Of a stretch of DNA of 64,000 nucleotides, positions 62,004-64,000 are shown piece after piece; the first letter of the stretch is position 1; every line of letters starts with the position of its first letter. Under the pieces are notes generated by a model that did not search any database, was not told the DNA's origin, and was given only the letters and a program-made list of their open reading frames with translations. The position numbers were made by a program, and so were the translations under genes. Source of the stretch: Eretmocerus hayati (lineage: Eukaryota; Arthropoda; Insecta; Hymenoptera; Aphelinidae); assembly GCA_029851415.1 (NCBI GenBank), contig CM056742.1, forward strand, positions 62,134,454-62,198,453. Reading direction: 5' to 3'.

Positions 62004-64000
62004 TGTTGAAGTATCTCGAGCCTGCGAATATTCGAGGGAAATTCAGCAGTTGGAGCACGGTGCGATGACCCGCGATTTCCCCTCGATGTCACGCGAGTGA
62101 CATCATTCAAATTTCATTGGCCGAATTGGCACCTGATGATCCTGTCATCCGCCCTGCTCTCCTCTGCGAGTCTCTCTCGCAGCTCGAAATTCGTCAGTTA
62201 GCCACAGGTCGGCAAGCAGCGATCAGCTGTGCTGCTTGCGCGCATAATTATACCCGCGCCGGTGCCCGTCCTCGCGACCGCGTACTCCCGAACCCTTTAA
62301 TTCTCGCGCCGCGCCCACACCGCGTCTTATCTTTATTTTCTCACAATTGTCGCACACTTTATAAGAGAATATATTCTCACTTTGTGTTCAGTATAACCAA
62401 ACAGTGAGTGGTCATTTAGTGAACCCTTCCTGCACATCCCGATTCTAAAATCAGGGCTCCAAGGTACCACGAGAACACCTTGACCCTTTCCATTTTGGTA
62501 GCAGAGCGTAAAAAAAGGATCGTGCACGGAATTTCTGTTTTTTACTGGGTAAATACGGGTGTGGACTTTGCGCGCGCGCGGGAATCGGGAGTGCCGCGAC
62601 TGTGCAGTGTATAAGTGTTGTGTGTTTGGCGGGAGCTTTCCCGTCCATCTCTTTCGTCGGCACTGCAAACCACAACATCGAGGCCCACTTCAGGACTTCT
62701 TTTTATAAGACTGGCACCAGGGGACGGCGCGACCAGACCAGGACGAGTTCGCCATCCAGCGAGCTCGGTGGCAATTTTTGGGGCTTAGTGGCTTTTGGCC
62801 GGATCGAGCAGCCTACCGCACATCTGCATCACCACCTCGTAGTTCACGGGGTGATATCCAGCAACGTCATCGGCTGGATTTTCTCGACGCCCTGGTCAGC
62901 GGCTCCGAGAACAGAGTGCAGTGCTGCAGGGCAGCGCGGGAGGGGAAAGCAGCGTCTAGTGAGTAAAAGTATCGTTCCTCTTTCTCACATATCATTCGTA
63001 TTGCGATATATATATATATATGCATATACTCGCGCATATCATTTGAACCGCGGCACTTGTCGCGCGCTCTTTATTCCCCTCGCTCCCCTCGCTCGGTGGT
63101 TCGTCCGCAAGCAGCGGGCAGCATTGTTGCCGCGCTGACCCCCCAGCGAGCTCATCAGCTGAGCCTCGCGCAGCTGTTGCCGAGCCGCTCATTGTATATC
63201 GTGAGCGAATGTGATTTTGCCTCGGCGGTCGTGTCGATACGTGACAGTATAGCTCATGCTTATATGTATATGCGCATATATGCAGTGAAGCTTGTACCAA
63301 TACGAGGCATATCAAAGTTTAACTTGCTCGTGCAACTTGACAATAAGATTTCTGCTATTACCCAGCTCGCGCGTGCATGCGTACTCGTCGGTACGTGGTT
63401 AGCTTGGATGTTTTGTGTCGTCGCGTGTTTGTCTAATAGAGAATACCATCGAATAGCATAGCTTGTCGGCGCGCGTTCGGGTATTTTGATTTGTATTGAT
63501 TATTAATTTGCTCTGCAACGAGTTTAAGTTGATTTTGGCACTCGAGCTGGGTATCGTGAATAAAGTTTGTGTTCTTTCTCTATCCTATTCTTTTCTTTTA
63601 TGAGTGTTTGTTTTTCGGTTTCCTCGTTTCACAATGACTTCGGATTTGGTATCTCGTCAGATGGATGAAGCAGCATGGATAACTAATTTCGTGGAGAATA
63701 CGAAAAAACGCGGAGAAGCAAATCTCACGCCGGCTTATTTGAAAACTCGAATTCAAGTCATTGAAGGTTACTGGAGCGATTTTGTGTCTCGTCATGATGA
63801 AATATACCCTCACAGGTCAACGCTCAAGGAGCACGATTATTTTAAAAAGTCAGTGTTTAGGCAAGTTGAGGATGATTATTGCGTAGCTCGGGCATGGCTA
63901 TTAGAAAAACTCGAAACGAAAGAAATTCAGCTTCGTACATTACCAACCGGGATTCCTACTAATCCCGCTCAAATGACAAACAATTTTGATGCTCAACAAT
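62004..64000 (+). mobile_element. LTR retrotransposon, 5' part (BEL/Pao-like), running off the window
   Basis: TGTTGAAG at 62004 directly follows the LINE fragment and is a plausible LTR start. The end of the 5' LTR is not certain: AACCAAACA near 62402 would give about 400 bp, and an AATAAA at 63561 would suggest a longer LTR or a long leader. TTATAAG near 62358 could be a TATA box. An (AT)n run lies at 63005-63022. Possible primer-binding sites starting TGG occur at 62408 and 63536; neither is convincing. A Gag-like frame begins at 63634. The 3' LTR lies outside the window. Confidence 0.55.
63634..64000 (+). CDS. Gag-like protein N-terminus, BEL/Pao type, partial
   Basis: ATG 63634 opens a frame that is still open at the window end (122 codons). 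The sequence is acidic and helical in character, with LKTRIQVIEGYWSDFVSRHD, then YFKKSVFRQVEDDYCVARAW and LLEKLE. This resembles the start of BEL/Pao Gag, where R-I-x-K/Q-I-x-x-x-W-x-x-F and a later Y-x-x-A/V-x-x-x-L pattern are usual. Gag forms the particle that carries the element RNA. The assignment to BEL/Pao is from pattern only; other LTR types are possible. Confidence 0.6.
   Translation, partial: MTSDLVSRQMDEAAWITNFVENTKKRGEANLTPAYLKTRIQVIEGYWSDFVSRHDEIYPHRSTLKEHDYFKKSVFRQVEDDYCVARAWLLEKLETKEIQLRTLPTGIPTNPAQMTNNFDAQQ

Noticed and set aside
62602..63461. Frames of 178 and 134 codons upstream of the Gag-like frame
   Set aside because: They lie in the presumed LTR/leader, have no family features, and overlap one another in different frames.

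Overview
This window looks like repeat-dominated chromosomal DNA from an arthropod. Two things point there. The only host gene I can name is one exon of unc-13 (39228-39447), whose C1 domain reads like insect/arthropod Unc-13. Most other coding matter is non-LTR retrotransposon of kinds common in arthropods: R1-clade elements, and CR1/Jockey-like elements whose ORF1 carries a PHD-like finger. No bacterial gene layout is present. I cannot place the species.

Layout. 140-8070 is a very long inverted repeat, split by a CR1/Jockey-like LINE (LINE A, 1314-5580) in one arm and a tRNA-box repeat in the other. 8430-10035 is a 5'-truncated R1-clade LINE (LINE B, minus strand). 10090-13030 is a satellite array of about 176 bp per monomer. 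13771-36113 is a chain of non-LTR elements: LINE C (R1 clade, minus), a short R1-type 3' fragment, LINE D, LINE E and LINE F (all plus). Elements in the chain meet at (TC)n tracts. LINE E and LINE F are themselves split by two further long inverted repeats and one terminal-inverted-repeat element. 36114-40130 holds the unc-13 exon. 40130-42830 is a second satellite (about 186 bp), invaded by a copy of the LINE B 3' region. 43090-43325 is a piece of a small DNA transposon. 45021-48230, 50980-52660 and 52866-54968 are three more long inverted repeats. 55431-61999 is a second (TC)n-linked chain of R1-type (minus) and CR1/Jockey-like (plus) copies. From 62004 to the window end lies the 5' part of an LTR retrotransposon with a BEL/Pao-like Gag.

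How the parts work together. Two unrelated LINE lineages seem to use the same dinucleotide microsatellite as an insertion site, in opposite orientations: R1-type copies read (GA)n-element-poly(A)-(GA)n on their own strand, and the CR1/Jockey-like copies read (TC)n-element-(ATCA)n or (ATTC)n-(TC)n on theirs. In both LINE D and LINE E, ORF1 and ORF2 share one reading frame, separated by a single UGA followed by CU (UGA-CUA and UGA-CUU), and ORF2 has no AUG before its endonuclease domain; this suggests ORF2 is made by stop-codon readthrough. LINE A instead has the overlapping stop/start TGATG. The long inverted repeats (six in 64 kb) share a sequence module and would form large hairpins if transcribed.

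Limits: boundaries of repeats were set by eye from matching flanks, usually to within 5-30 bases. Clade names rest on motif reading, not on a search.
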